DNA of 9,714 bases from an uncultured Nitrospina sp. (GTDB lineage: Bacteria; Nitrospinota; Nitrospinia; Nitrospinales; VA-1). Positions 1 to 6,419 of the stretch are shown in pieces (the stretch's first letter is position 1; every line of letters begins with the position of its first letter). The notes under the pieces are model-generated. The model was given only the letters and a program-made list of their open reading frames with translations. It ran no database searches and was not told the DNA's origin. The stretch covers positions 1 to 9,714 of the forward strand of contig CATMOP010000051.1 in assembly GCA_950072225.1 (NCBI GenBank), in the 5' to 3' direction. A program made the position numbers and the translations under genes.

Positions 1-1292
1 GGGTGTGGTAAAGGTTTATGAGGGAATTCGCGGGCATTGTCACCGGAGTAGTCAGCAACAATTTGACCGTTGCCATATAGTTTGTATTTATAGATAACCA
101 TTCCTTCCAATCCAACCGGCCCCCTGGCATGTGTTCTGTTCGTGCTAATGCCGATTTCAGCACCCAGTCCGTACTTAAAACCATCGGCAAAACGTGTTGA
201 CGCGTTCCACATGACATTGGCCGAACTGACTTCATTAAGAAACTGCTCCGCCCGTTCCCGATTTTCTGTAACGATCATATCCGTATGTCCGGAACCATGC
301 TTATTGATGAACTTCACAGCCTCAGAAAAACCATCCACAATCTTAATGGATAGTTTGAGGTCGTTATATTCCAAATCCCAATCCGATTCACAAGCCGGAG
401 AGACCTCTGGTGTCACTTTGCAGGTTTTGACGCATCCCACCAGTTCCACCTGTTTTTCCCTGAATTCTTCCACCAAATCAGGCAAAACCTTTTCAGCAAA
501 GTTCTTGTGCACCAGCAGAGTCTCCATCGCATTGCAGACGGCAGGATATTGTAGCTTCGCATCCAGGCATAGCCGGATGGCCATATCCAAATCGGCGAAT
601 TGATCAATATAGCCGTGGCAAACCCCTTCGGAATGTCCCAAGACGGGGATTCTTGTATTCTCCTGAATGTATTTCACGAAAGCGTTACTGCCGCGAGGAA
701 TAATCAAATGAATATATTTTTCTTCCTTAAGCATGTCCACAACATCCGCACGCGTCTCAATCATCTGGACAGCAGATTGAGGAACACCGGGCACTTTGCT
801 CATAGCTTCCACCAATAGATTAACGATCACCTTATTGGAGTTTTGCGCCTCTCTTCCTCCCTTCAAGATTACAGCATTGCCCGATTTGAGGCATAGGGAT
901 GAAATTTGCGGCACCGCATCAGGCCGGGACTCAAAAATCGCCCCAATCACGCCGATCGGACAAGTGACCTGCTCAACCACCATGTCTTGATCCATCTCCA
1001 TGACACTTTTAACCTTCCCTACCGGGTCCTCCAATGCCACCACACTGCGAATACCCTTCGCCATCCCCCGAACTTTTTCATCGTTCAAGGCCAATCTGGC
1101 AATCAAGGCTTTGGCAACACCCTCATTTTCCGCAAATTCCAAATCTTTTTTGTTCGCCGACAAAATGGCATCACAATGCTCCTCCAGAGCATCCGCCATC
1201 ATTCCTAAAGCCTGATTCTTTAAATCCGTGGAAAGATGCGCCAGAACCAATGCCGAAGCATTGGCATTTTTCGCTATTTCAGAAACGTTCAT
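1..1292 (-). CDS. proA: Gamma-glutamyl phosphate reductase (glutamate-5-semialdehyde dehydrogenase), 3' end cut by window edge
   Basis: Cytoplasmic enzyme of proline synthesis: NADPH-dependent reduction of gamma-glutamyl phosphate to glutamate-5-semialdehyde. I translated it from ATG at 1292-1290; the frame stays open for 430 codons to the left edge. E. coli ProA has about 417 residues, so very little is missing. Visible family features: an N-terminal nucleotide-binding half containing PIGVIGAIFESRPDA; the catalytic cysteine near residue 253 in YPAVCNAMETLLVH (bases 534-536); the ProA signature with GSGHTD (V-x5-A-V-x-F-I-x2-H); and RFADGFKYGLGAEIGIST. The tail (YKYKLYGNGQIVADY, then about 15 residues) is longer than in E. 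coli, as I recall for many non-enteric ProA proteins. GAGGGG lies 14 bases before the ATG and GGAT 5 bases before it, so the ribosome site is weak. It is separated from the LRR gene by 222 bases and probably has its own promoter. The usual partner proB is not in the window. Confidence 0.96.
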   Translation of the reverse strand, partial: MNVSEIAKNANASALVLAHLSTDLKNQALGMMADALEEHCDAILSANKKDLEFAENEGVAKALIARLALNDEKVRGMAKGIRSVVALEDPVGKVKSVMEMDQDMVVEQVTCPIGVIGAIFESRPDAVPQISSLCLKSGNAVILKGGREAQNSNKVIVNLLVEAMSKVPGVPQSAVQMIETRADVVDMLKEEKYIHLIIPRGSNAFVKYIQENTRIPVLGHSEGVCHGYIDQFADLDMAIRLCLDAKLQYPAVCNAMETLLVHKNFAEKVLPDLVEEFREKQVELVGCVKTCKVTPEVSPACESDWDLEYNDLKLSIKIVDGFSEAVKFINKHGSGHTDMIVTENRERAEQFLNEVSSANVMWNASTRFADGFKYGLGAEIGISTNRTHARGPVGLEGMVIYKYKLYGNGQIVADYSGDNAREFPHKPLPH

Positions 1293-1340
1293 AGTCTATC
1301 CAAAAACCCCTCTTCATAATTTCACTTATATCAAAATGGG

Positions 1341-1369
1341 ATTATAACCCCCCTAGCCCCCCTTGTTAA
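1341..1369 (-). promoter_or_regulatory. Candidate sigma70-type promoter for proA
   Basis: On the minus strand TTAACA (1369-1364; five of six matches to TTGACA) is followed after exactly 17 bases by TATAAT (1346-1341; perfect -10). Transcription would begin near 1334, giving a leader of about 42 bases before the proA ATG at 1292. The spacer is unusual: it is two runs of six G separated by CTA. The match in sequence and spacing is good, but the box sequences may simply be part of a repeat, so function is inferred. Confidence 0.55.
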
Positions 1370-1372
1370 GTG
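1347..1372. repeat. C-rich repeat-like intergenic element
   Basis: On the plus strand two blocks of six C (1348-1353 and 1357-1362) flank TAG, followed by TTGTTAAGTGGG. From memory, intergenic elements built of CCCCCTAG/CCCCTT-type blocks with a TTAA core occur as dispersed repeats in several environmental bacterial genomes. Only one copy is in this window, so its repeat nature is inferred. It occupies the spacer of the candidate proA promoter. Confidence 0.35.
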
Positions 1373-1470
1373 GGTTTGAGAGGTTGCTTTTTATTCCCGA
1401 AAAAAGGAATATATCGACCGCTGGCCGTGGAGGCAACTGGGCAAAAACTCTTTGGGCCGAGACAAATCGT

Positions 1471-1496
1471 AGATAGCCTGATAACCATTTCTATCT
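1471..1496. repeat. Small inverted repeat downstream of the LRR gene
   Basis: AGATAG at 1471-1476 and CTATCT at 1491-1496 form a perfect 6-bp stem with a 14-base loop. It lies next to, and shares bases with, the larger hairpin that covers the LRR stop codon, so the two would be alternative folds. No T tract follows on either strand, so I do not call it a terminator. A second weak stem in the same intergenic region (TATTCC 1392-1397 with GGAATA 1406-1411) also lacks a T tract. Confidence 0.3.
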
Positions 1497-1527
1497 GCCT
1501 GCGGCGGCCCACCGCTAGCGGTAGATA
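1492..1527 (-). repeat. Palindromic hairpin element overlapping the LRR stop codon
   Basis: TATCTGCC (1492-1499) can pair with GGTAGATA (1520-1527), eight pairs including one G-T. GCGG (1501-1504) can pair with CCGC (1512-1515) inside it. The core also contains a perfect 12-base palindrome, ACCGCTAGCGGT (1511-1522). The TAG stop of the LRR gene (1517-1515) sits in this palindrome. It could act as a 3' stabilising or processing stem for the long trp transcript, or be a REP-like extragenic palindrome. There is no T run after it, so it is not a standard intrinsic terminator. Confidence 0.45.
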
Positions 1528-2303
1528 ATTTGCACTTTTCTCTTACGGTTGGCCTTGAAGGCCGCCATTGTTGTGGCTTCGCCTAATGGATTCAGTGCCA
1601 AATCCAGAACTTTTAATTGGGGAAAATACGGCGATTCAATCAAGGCGATGGCCCCCAGATCGGTGATATTATTTTGCCCCATGTACAACAATTCCAAATT
1701 GGGAAAGTTTTGGGACTTGGCAAAAGCCCGTGCCCCTTCATCGCCAATTTCGTTGCGAAACAGATTCAATAGGATCAATTGCGGAAACCGGTCAGTGGCG
1801 GCAAGAATTTCAGCCCCCTCTGGACTGATCATATTATCGTTCAGCATGAGGGTCTTCAGATTGGTGAAATTTTTTGAGAGCACCATCAGTTCGATGCTGT
1901 CATCACTGATTTCGTTTTTCCACAGCTTTAAGGATTCCAATTGCCCAAGATAAGGCGACTCCGAAATGGCTTTCAGGCCCAGGTCACCTAGCAGATTCCC
2001 CCATAGATCCAAATGTTTCAATCCAGCCAGATGCGGGGACTTGGCAAGGGCTTTCATACCCCTATACTTAATCTTGTTTCCCTGCAGGTAAAGAGTGGTG
2101 ACTTTGGCAAGAGACACCATCCCCGCCAGTTGTTTCGCTCCCGAGGGGCCTATTTTTAATCCGCTGAGATCAAGAGTCTTGCCATCATGGCTCAACCGCT
2201 TGGCGACCAAAGCAGAAATATCTTCAGCCCAACTCAATGAGGGGATGGCGAAAAGAAAAAGCAGGAGATAAGTAAAACGAAATCTTGGTTTGAACGCTGA
2301 CAT
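1515..2303 (-). CDS. Exported leucine-rich-repeat protein (ribonuclease-inhibitor type LRR)
   Basis: A 262-residue protein of unknown specific function. Residues 1-26 look like a Sec signal peptide: basic start (KPRFRF), hydrophobic core (TYLLLFLFAI), and a likely cut after SLSWA. The rest is almost entirely leucine-rich repeats with an exact 27-residue period: units begin near residues 41, 68, 95, 122, 149, 176, 203 and 230, each of the form LxxLxLxxNxIxDxGAxAL followed by an S-P/N-x-F/L-xx-L segment. This is the ribonuclease-inhibitor-like subclass, expected to fold as a horseshoe that binds proteins or other ligands. No other domain, lipobox, C-terminal anchor or membrane segment is seen, so a periplasmic or secreted location is inferred. 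It starts 4 bases after the glycosyltransferase stop with no clear Shine-Dalgarno, suggesting translational coupling. Its last two residues and stop lie in a palindromic element. Confidence 0.85.
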   Translation of the reverse strand: MSAFKPRFRFTYLLLFLFAIPSLSWAEDISALVAKRLSHDGKTLDLSGLKIGPSGAKQLAGMVSLAKVTTLYLQGNKIKYRGMKALAKSPHLAGLKHLDLWGNLLGDLGLKAISESPYLGQLESLKLWKNEISDDSIELMVLSKNFTNLKTLMLNDNMISPEGAEILAATDRFPQLILLNLFRNEIGDEGARAFAKSQNFPNLELLYMGQNNITDLGAIALIESPYFPQLKVLDLALNPLGEATTMAAFKANRKRKVQIIYR

Positions 2304-2307
2304 GAAG

Positions 2308-2991
2308 TCAGGTTAACAAATACTTGAAGATGGTGTAAATAATTTTTGTGCCGGCCTTGATGGTGCCGGAAAAAGTCCCCGTGATTTTGGATACTCCTAC
2401 CCTCTCGCGGTATTTGACAGGAATTTCCAGGATTCGTAATCCTTTTTTGACCGCTTTGATCTGCATCTCCACCGTCCAGCCGAAATTAGTATCCTGCATG
2501 GCAATGGCTTTCAACGATTCATAGCGAATGGCGCGGAATGGTCCTAGATCCGTAAATTGATGTTTAAAAAACAGCCGCATTAAAAACACGGCCAATTGGT
2601 TGCCATAACGCGATTGCGGTAAAAGTGCAGAGCGGCTTTCGGGAAGTATCATGCGGCTACCCAAAACAAAATCCATTTCTCCGGATTCTATAGGTTCAAC
2701 CAGCTTAACAATTTCTTCCGGGTAGTCGCTGAAATCCCCATCCAGGAAAACCACGATATCCGGATTATCCAGTACAGAAATTCCCTTCAGGCAGGCAGAG
2801 CCATAACCTCTTTTATGTTCCGCAACAACCCGTGCGCCTTTTTCAATCGCAGACCGGGCCGTGTTATCGGTCGAGTTATTATCGACAACAATGATTTCAT
2901 GAATAAGGCTTTGCGGCAGGGCATCGAGAACCAATCCGATGGATTTTTCTTCATTAAAAGCCGGAATGATGACCGAAATCCGGGAAGGCAT
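2308..2991 (-). CDS. Family 2 glycosyltransferase, dolichyl/polyprenyl-phosphate sugar synthase-like
   Basis: A 227-residue GT-A fold glycosyltransferase that transfers a sugar from a nucleotide donor; the acceptor is unknown. Visible motifs: VIIPAFNEEKSIG at 8-19 (nucleotide-binding start), VVDNNSTDNT at 35-44, RGYGSACLKG at 61-70, the metal-binding D84-G-D86 in FLDGDFSDYPEE, GSRM at 111-114, and the acceptor-side DLGPFRAIR (148-156) and GWTVEMQ (171-177). This layout matches the DPM1/DPG-synthase-like group that makes polyprenyl-phosphate mannose or glucose. It is only the catalytic domain: no C-terminal membrane helices or GtrA-like part, so it would act at the inner face of the membrane as a soluble or peripheral enzyme. 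It starts 14 bases after trpA and ends 4 bases before the LRR gene, which suggests read-through from the trp operon. No Shine-Dalgarno is evident. The sugar and acceptor cannot be assigned from sequence. Confidence 0.88.
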   Translation of the reverse strand: MPSRISVIIPAFNEEKSIGLVLDALPQSLIHEIIVVDNNSTDNTARSAIEKGARVVAEHKRGYGSACLKGISVLDNPDIVVFLDGDFSDYPEEIVKLVEPIESGEMDFVLGSRMILPESRSALLPQSRYGNQLAVFLMRLFFKHQFTDLGPFRAIRYESLKAIAMQDTNFGWTVEMQIKAVKKGLRILEIPVKYRERVGVSKITGTFSGTIKAGTKIIYTIFKYLLT

Positions 2992-3005
2992 GGAGGTTGC
3001 TCGGT

Positions 3006-3803
3006 TCAGGAACTGTTAGTGAGAGCTTTTTTAATGCCTGATATAAAATCGGCAATTTTTTGATTGCGCTCTGCCGGGTCGGAATAGGTTTCGATCATCT
3101 TGACGATGGCACTACCAATGATCACTCCATCTGAGCATTGCGCCGCTTCTTTGGCCTGCTCCGGTCCTGAGATGCCAAACCCCACCAGCACCGGGAGCTG
3201 TACTTTATTTTTAATAGAGGTGACTTTCTCTTGAAGATTTTTAGCAAGCGTGGCTTTCGTTCCCGTGGTGCCCGTCAGCGAAACATAATAAATGAAGCCC
3301 TTACTGATCTCGCCGATCCGTTGGATTCGCTCCGGGGTACTGGTGGGCGCCAACAGAAAAATCATATCCAGTTTTTTTTCATTTGCGTAACCGAGAAACT
3401 CGTCCGCTTCTTCGGGTGGTAGATCCGGCACAATCACTCCATCCGCCCCCGCCTTGACCGCATCTTCCACAAATTCTTTCTGGCCATAAACAAACACGGG
3501 ATTGAAACTGGTCATGAGAACAATCGGCAACTGCGACTGGCTCCTGATATCTGTTACCAGCTCAATAATTTTTTTCAAGGTGGTTCCGTTTTGCAAAGAA
3601 CGCTGGGATGAAGCCTGAATGGTGGGCCCATCTGCAAGAGGATCGGAAAATGGAACACCTATTTCGATGATATCGGCCCCACTTTTCTCAATCACGGAAA
3701 ATATTTCTTTTGACGCGAACAGGTCCGGGTCCCCGGCAGTAAAAAAAGCCACCAGGGCCTTATTGCCATTTAAACGGCTTAATCTTTCTTCTATCCGGCT
3801 CAC
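3006..3803 (-). CDS. trpA: Tryptophan synthase alpha chain
   Basis: Alpha subunit (265 residues, normal length) of the alpha2-beta2 tryptophan synthase. It cleaves indole-3-glycerol phosphate to indole and glyceraldehyde-3-phosphate and channels indole to TrpB. Features: FFTAGDPD at 20-27; the catalytic pair E47 and D58 in EIGVPFSDPLADGP; VPDLPPEE at 125-132; YYVSLTGTTG at 172-181; and phosphate-binding VGFGIS (207-212) and IIGSAIV (228-234). The start codon is GTG at 3803-3801, which overlaps the trpB stop as GTGA; GGGAG lies 7 bases upstream and supports this start. The overlap implies coupled translation of the two subunits. It is the last trp gene; a glycosyltransferase follows after 14 bases. 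Confidence 0.98.
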   Translation of the reverse strand: MSRIEERLSRLNGNKALVAFFTAGDPDLFASKEIFSVIEKSGADIIEIGVPFSDPLADGPTIQASSQRSLQNGTTLKKIIELVTDIRSQSQLPIVLMTSFNPVFVYGQKEFVEDAVKAGADGVIVPDLPPEEADEFLGYANEKKLDMIFLLAPTSTPERIQRIGEISKGFIYYVSLTGTTGTKATLAKNLQEKVTSIKNKVQLPVLVGFGISGPEQAKEAAQCSDGVIIGSAIVKMIETYSDPAERNQKIADFISGIKKALTNSS

Positions 3804-4999
3804 AACGAAACTCCCATTCTATCCGCCACCTGGTTCACATCTTTATCGCCTCTGCCTGAGAGGCAAACCAGAATGATTTCATCTTTTTTCATCGTGGGAG
3901 CCATTTTCATCACATGGGCGATGGCATGCGCCGACTCAAGAGCCGGAATAATTCCCTCCTTTAGGGAAAGCAATTTAAAACCTTCCATCGCTTCCTCATC
4001 GGTGATCGTGACATATTGAGCCCGGCCCGATTCCCTGAGGTAGCTATGCTCGCAACCCACCCCCGGATAATCCAGTCCCGCCGAAATCGAATGCGCTTCG
4101 GTCACCTGCCCATCCTCATCGTGGAGAAGATAGCTCATCATTCCATGTAGAACCCCTGCCGACCCCTTGGTGAGGGATGCGCCGTGTTTATCCGTATCCA
4201 GCCCCAAACCGGCGGCCTCAACTCCTACCAAGCGAACTTCTTTATTTTCCAGAAAAGGATAAAACAGCCCTATGGAGTTACTGCCGCCGCCTACACAGGC
4301 TACACAGGTATGGGGCAGTCTGCCTTCCGCCTCCATTAACTGCTCGGTGGCTTCTTCTCCAATAACCTTTTGAAAATCTCTGACAATCATGGGGTAAGGA
4401 TGCGGACCCACCACCGAACCAATAATATAATGTGTGCTCTCAACAGTGGTGATCCAGTTGCGGATGGCTTCGCTGGTGGCATCTTTAAGTGTTCGTGTAC
4501 CAGCGGTGACAGGGATGACCGTTGCTCCCAAGAGCCGCATGCGGAAAACATTGAGTGCCTGCCTTCGCATATCTTCTTCACCCATGAACACTTCGCATTC
4601 CAGCCCAAACAATGAAGCGGCAGTAGCCGTTGCCACACCATGTTGACCGGCTCCGGTTTCGGCAATCACCCTTTTTTTGCCCATCCTTTGAGCCAACAAA
4701 ACGCTACCGATCGTATTGTTGATTTTATGCGCACCGGTATGAGTCAGATCTTCGCGCTTTAAATAAATTTTCGCGCCGCCAAGATGTTCCGTAAGGCGCT
4801 GAGCAAAATAAAGTGAAGTGGGGCGGCCGACATAGTGTTTCAGGTAATAATCCAGATCTTTTTTAAATTGTGGATCGTTTTTTGCCTCCTCATAAACCTG
4901 TTCCAACTGTTGCAGAGCGGGCATGAGAGTTTCAATGACATACTTGCCGCCAAATTTTCCAAAATGCCCGCGCGAATCAGGCTGTTTATGCGGTTTCAT
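3800..4999 (-). CDS. trpB: Tryptophan synthase beta chain
   Basis: PLP-dependent beta subunit (399 residues, usual length of the TrpB1 type) that condenses indole with L-serine to give tryptophan. Features: N-terminal GHFGKFGGKYVIETLMPAL (11-29), the TrpB1-type start; LKREDLTHTGAHKINN with the PLP lysine K92; ETGAGQHG with the catalytic glutamate E114; the PLP phosphate loop GGGSNS at 237-242; EHSYLRESGRAQYV at 317-330; and SGRGDKD at 381-387. One local oddity is Cys316 in GVGCEH, where most homologues I recall have Pro (GVGPEH). GGGAG lies 6 bases before the ATG. It overlaps trpF upstream (ATGA) and trpA downstream (GTGA), so alpha and beta are translated together. Confidence 0.98.
   Translation of the reverse strand: MKPHKQPDSRGHFGKFGGKYVIETLMPALQQLEQVYEEAKNDPQFKKDLDYYLKHYVGRPTSLYFAQRLTEHLGGAKIYLKREDLTHTGAHKINNTIGSVLLAQRMGKKRVIAETGAGQHGVATATAASLFGLECEVFMGEEDMRRQALNVFRMRLLGATVIPVTAGTRTLKDATSEAIRNWITTVESTHYIIGSVVGPHPYPMIVRDFQKVIGEEATEQLMEAEGRLPHTCVACVGGGSNSIGLFYPFLENKEVRLVGVEAAGLGLDTDKHGASLTKGSAGVLHGMMSYLLHDEDGQVTEAHSISAGLDYPGVGCEHSYLRESGRAQYVTITDEEAMEGFKLLSLKEGIIPALESAHAIAHVMKMAPTMKKDEIILVCLSGRGDKDVNQVADRMGVSL
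3811..3815 (-). promoter_or_regulatory. Ribosome binding site supporting the GTG start of trpA
   Basis: GGGAG on the minus strand lies 7 bases before the GTG at 3803-3801, inside the end of trpB. It favours this GTG over a downstream start. The next in-frame Met lies at about residue 97, beyond the catalytic E47 and D58, so no other ATG start is plausible. Confidence 0.7.
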
Positions 5000-5634
5000 G
5001 GTTTACTCCCGGATCTGATATTTTTTAGAAACGCTCGAACCTTTTCAGGGTCTTTGATTCCCGGTTCTTTTTCCACTCCCGAGCACACATCAACCCCATA
5101 AGGGCAAACCTGAATGATAGCCTGTCGAATATTACGAGGAGTCAATCCTCCTGCCAGGATAACCGGACCCATTTTTTTAGCGCGATGAGCCAGGTTCCAG
5201 TCAAAAACTTTTCCTGTCCCTCCATGCAGGTTCTCGGAAAACGTATCCAGAAGGAAACCGCTGACAGGATATTTATCCAACTTCTTAAAAGATTGCAGGT
5301 CTTTAATGCGAAACGCTTTGATCACGCGTCGGTGAATTTTCTGGCAAAACGCCGGAGACTCTTCACCATGCAACTGTACCAGGTCCAGGCCACAATAATC
5401 GGCAACCTTGTTCACCCGTTCAACGGTTTCGTTGACAAAAACACCCACCGAATCAACAAAAGGCGGCAGTTTCGATATTATTTCCCGAGCCACCTTCATG
5501 GTAACCGAGCGCGGACTCTTATTATAAAAAATAAAACCGACAGCATCCGCACCCTGTTCCACAGCAAACATCGCGTCCTTCAATTGCGTCATGCCACAGA
5601 TTTTAACTTTGACTTGTGGATTCGGAATCAGCAT
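4996..5634 (-). CDS. trpF: Phosphoribosylanthranilate isomerase
   Basis: A 212-residue single-domain TIM-barrel enzyme catalysing the Amadori rearrangement of phosphoribosylanthranilate to CdRP, the step between TrpD and TrpC. Features: VKICGMT with the catalytic general base C13; GADAVGFIFYNKSPRSV at 28-44; VQLHGEE at 86-92; the catalytic acid D130 in FLLDT; GGTGKVFDW at 138-146; and phosphate-binding AGGLTPRNI (161-169) and VDVCSGVEKEPGIKD (181-195), where SSG is the more usual form of CSG. The ATG at 5634 is the only start codon ahead of the catalytic Cys, and it makes trpF overlap the end of trpC by 32 bases in another frame. No Shine-Dalgarno is seen, so translation probably depends on ribosomes finishing trpC. 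The 3' end overlaps trpB as ATGA. Confidence 0.97.
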   Translation of the reverse strand: MLIPNPQVKVKICGMTQLKDAMFAVEQGADAVGFIFYNKSPRSVTMKVAREIISKLPPFVDSVGVFVNETVERVNKVADYCGLDLVQLHGEESPAFCQKIHRRVIKAFRIKDLQSFKKLDKYPVSGFLLDTFSENLHGGTGKVFDWNLAHRAKKMGPVILAGGLTPRNIRQAIIQVCPYGVDVCSGVEKEPGIKDPEKVRAFLKNIRSGSKP

Positions 5635-6418
5635 TGCCGAGTAATACTTTTAGTTTCTCAGGAATATTTTTCGAGGTCATCAAACTTTCCCCGATTAAAA
5701 ACGCATGCGCCCCCAACTCTTCAAATTCTTTTATCTCGTCTCTGCCGCTAATGCCACTTTCACAGACCAGGGTGTTACCCGGTTCCTGCAATGCCATCGG
5801 TATTAAACGTCTGGCAATGTTTAAATCGGTTTTTCCATTAGTGAGATCGCGATTGTTAATGCCTATTAAATTCGCTTTAGCCTCGAAGGCTTTTTCCATA
5901 TCCCATTCGTTATGGGTTTCCACTAATGCCGGCAGGCCCAACTCCTTTCCCAGCAGAAGCAGATCGGTCAATTGGTTTTGGTCCAGCCAGGTAGCGATCA
6001 ACAAAAACAGGTCCGCTCCGTGCGCCCTGGATTCATAAACCTGGTATTCATCGCTAATAAAATCTTTGCGGAGCAATGGAATCGGTGCGATGGGCCTCAC
6101 TTCTGTCAAGATTCCAATATGACTGCCAAAATAATTGCTTTCTGTCAGAACAGAAAGTGTGGCCGCTCCATGCTTGACATAATCCTTGGCGATCTCAAGG
6201 GCATTAAATTTTTTCCGGAGTTCCCCCTTAAAGGGTGTCCGCCGTTTGATTTCCGCGATAATTTTGGAATGCTTCCCTTCATTAAGGGCCTTGAAAACAT
6301 CACGGACGGGTGCCTGATCTCCTATGCGCTGTTTGAGTTGCGACAAAGGCAGAGTGCGTTTCGTACCTGCCAGTTCTTTTTTTTTATCCGCAAAAATCTT
6401 ATCAAGTATATTCGACAT
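5603..6418 (-). CDS. trpC: Indole-3-glycerol phosphate synthase
   Basis: A monofunctional 271-residue TIM-barrel enzyme that closes and decarboxylates CdRP to indole-3-glycerol phosphate. Start taken at ATG 6418-6416 (MSNILDKIFADKK), the usual N-terminus; the frame stays open to an ATG at 6535, but that extension lies inside trpD and looks like no known IGPS. Key residues by alignment to known enzymes: E56 and K58 in IIAEIKRR, K118 in PLLRKDF, E167 in LVETH, N188 in GINNRDL, and E220-S221 in CESGIS. ALVETHNEWD (164-173) and LIGESLM (241-247) also fit. The usual K-x-x-S-P-S motif reads RRTPFKG here (59-65), a change beside the substrate phosphate site. It begins 1 base after the trpD stop with no Shine-Dalgarno and ends inside trpF. 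Confidence 0.97.
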   Translation of the reverse strand: MSNILDKIFADKKKELAGTKRTLPLSQLKQRIGDQAPVRDVFKALNEGKHSKIIAEIKRRTPFKGELRKKFNALEIAKDYVKHGAATLSVLTESNYFGSHIGILTEVRPIAPIPLLRKDFISDEYQVYESRAHGADLFLLIATWLDQNQLTDLLLLGKELGLPALVETHNEWDMEKAFEAKANLIGINNRDLTNGKTDLNIARRLIPMALQEPGNTLVCESGISGRDEIKEFEELGAHAFLIGESLMTSKNIPEKLKVLLGNADSESTSQS

Positions 6419-6419
6419 T

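Noticed and set aside
142..603. A 153-codon plus-strand open frame near the left end.
   Set aside because: It is the antisense shadow of proA, whose minus-strand translation has clear family motifs.
1392..1411. Stem TATTCC/GGAATA as an intrinsic terminator between the LRR gene and proA.
   Set aside because: The stem is only six pairs and AT-rich, and no T tract follows it on either strand.
5185..5751. A 188-codon plus-strand open frame opposite trpF/trpC.
   Set aside because: It is antisense to well-supported genes on the minus strand, with no recognisable domain and a composition expected of a shadow frame.
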